Below are positions 63,967-64,000 of a stretch of DNA of 64,000 nt, piece after piece. The notes under the pieces were generated by a model. That model did not search any database and was not told the origin of the DNA. It was given only the letters and a program-made list of their open reading frames with translations. The position numbers and the translations under genes are program-made. Position 1 is the first letter of the stretch; every line of letters begins with the position of its first letter. This DNA is from Candidatus Electrothrix aestuarii (GTDB lineage: Bacteria; Desulfobacterota; Desulfobulbia; Desulfobulbales; Desulfobulbaceae): NCBI GenBank assembly GCA_032595685.2, contig CP159373.1, positions 2,669,501-2,733,500 on the forward strand, in the 5' to 3' direction.

Positions 63967-64000
63967 TAAATCTATTATTCCATAGTTATTTTGTACAATT

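Overview
The window looks like part of a Gram-negative chromosome, most likely a deltaproteobacterium of the Desulfobulbales group (Desulfobacterota). A cable-bacterium relative is possible but cannot be proved from this sequence. The main pointers are a ResB/CcsB-type (system II) cytochrome c maturation pair, three GEMM-like cyclic-dinucleotide riboswitch candidates, a separate glycyl-tRNA synthetase beta subunit, lipoproteins, Wzm/Wzt polysaccharide export and many large secreted PKD, RHS and trypsin-like proteins. No rRNA is present, so the placement is inference.

Layout. 1-6.7 kb is a defence-type accessory region: a RhuM-family gene cut by the window edge, an overlapping pair of a HEAT-repeat protein and a PD-(D/E)XK nuclease-like protein (the best candidate here for an undescribed system), a UPF0175 antitoxin-like gene with a wrecked DUF3368 partner, and a YhcG/DUF1016 nuclease. 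6.8-11.6 kb is one giant exported protein with about fifteen PKD repeats. 11.8-12.5 kb holds a riboswitch and small proteins, followed by clpB. 15.4-20.6 kb is a minus-strand operon for export of a probably sulfated surface polysaccharide. 21-25.7 kb has glyS and the ccsB/resB pair facing each other across a shared terminator. 26.1-27.6 kb has two more copies of the riboswitch, each in front of a small membrane or secreted protein.

27.7-31.0 kb is a three-gene envelope module (membrane protein, trypsin-like/DUF1566 protein, lipoprotein). 31.4-36.7 kb is mostly housekeeping: an SDR-family protein, citrate synthase, thpR, tRNA-Cys and RNase III. 36.7-41.7 kb has two paralogous secreted trypsin-like proteins around a DUF2459 lipoprotein. 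The second has lost the stop codon position of its paralogue and runs into a radical SAM gene.

42.6-57.4 kb is a polymorphic-toxin (RHS) island. It has one full-length RHS protein with an alpha/beta-hydrolase tip and a lipoprotein immunity candidate, then two orphan RHS-tip cassettes, each with a different tip and its own immunity candidate, then decayed RHS sequence. The island is bracketed by the 3' end of the radical SAM gene: intact at 42.4-42.6 kb and as a diverged fragment at 57.2-57.4 kb. The near-identical RHS core copies would allow tip exchange by recombination.

57.4-64 kb returns to ordinary genes: a rhomboid/TPR protein, a GIY-YIG-like protein, an HU-like/DUF4469 protein preceded by five 22-24 bp palindromic repeats, an SH3 protein, a sigma-54 activator with a degenerate receiver, and a LysW-like small zinc-binding protein.
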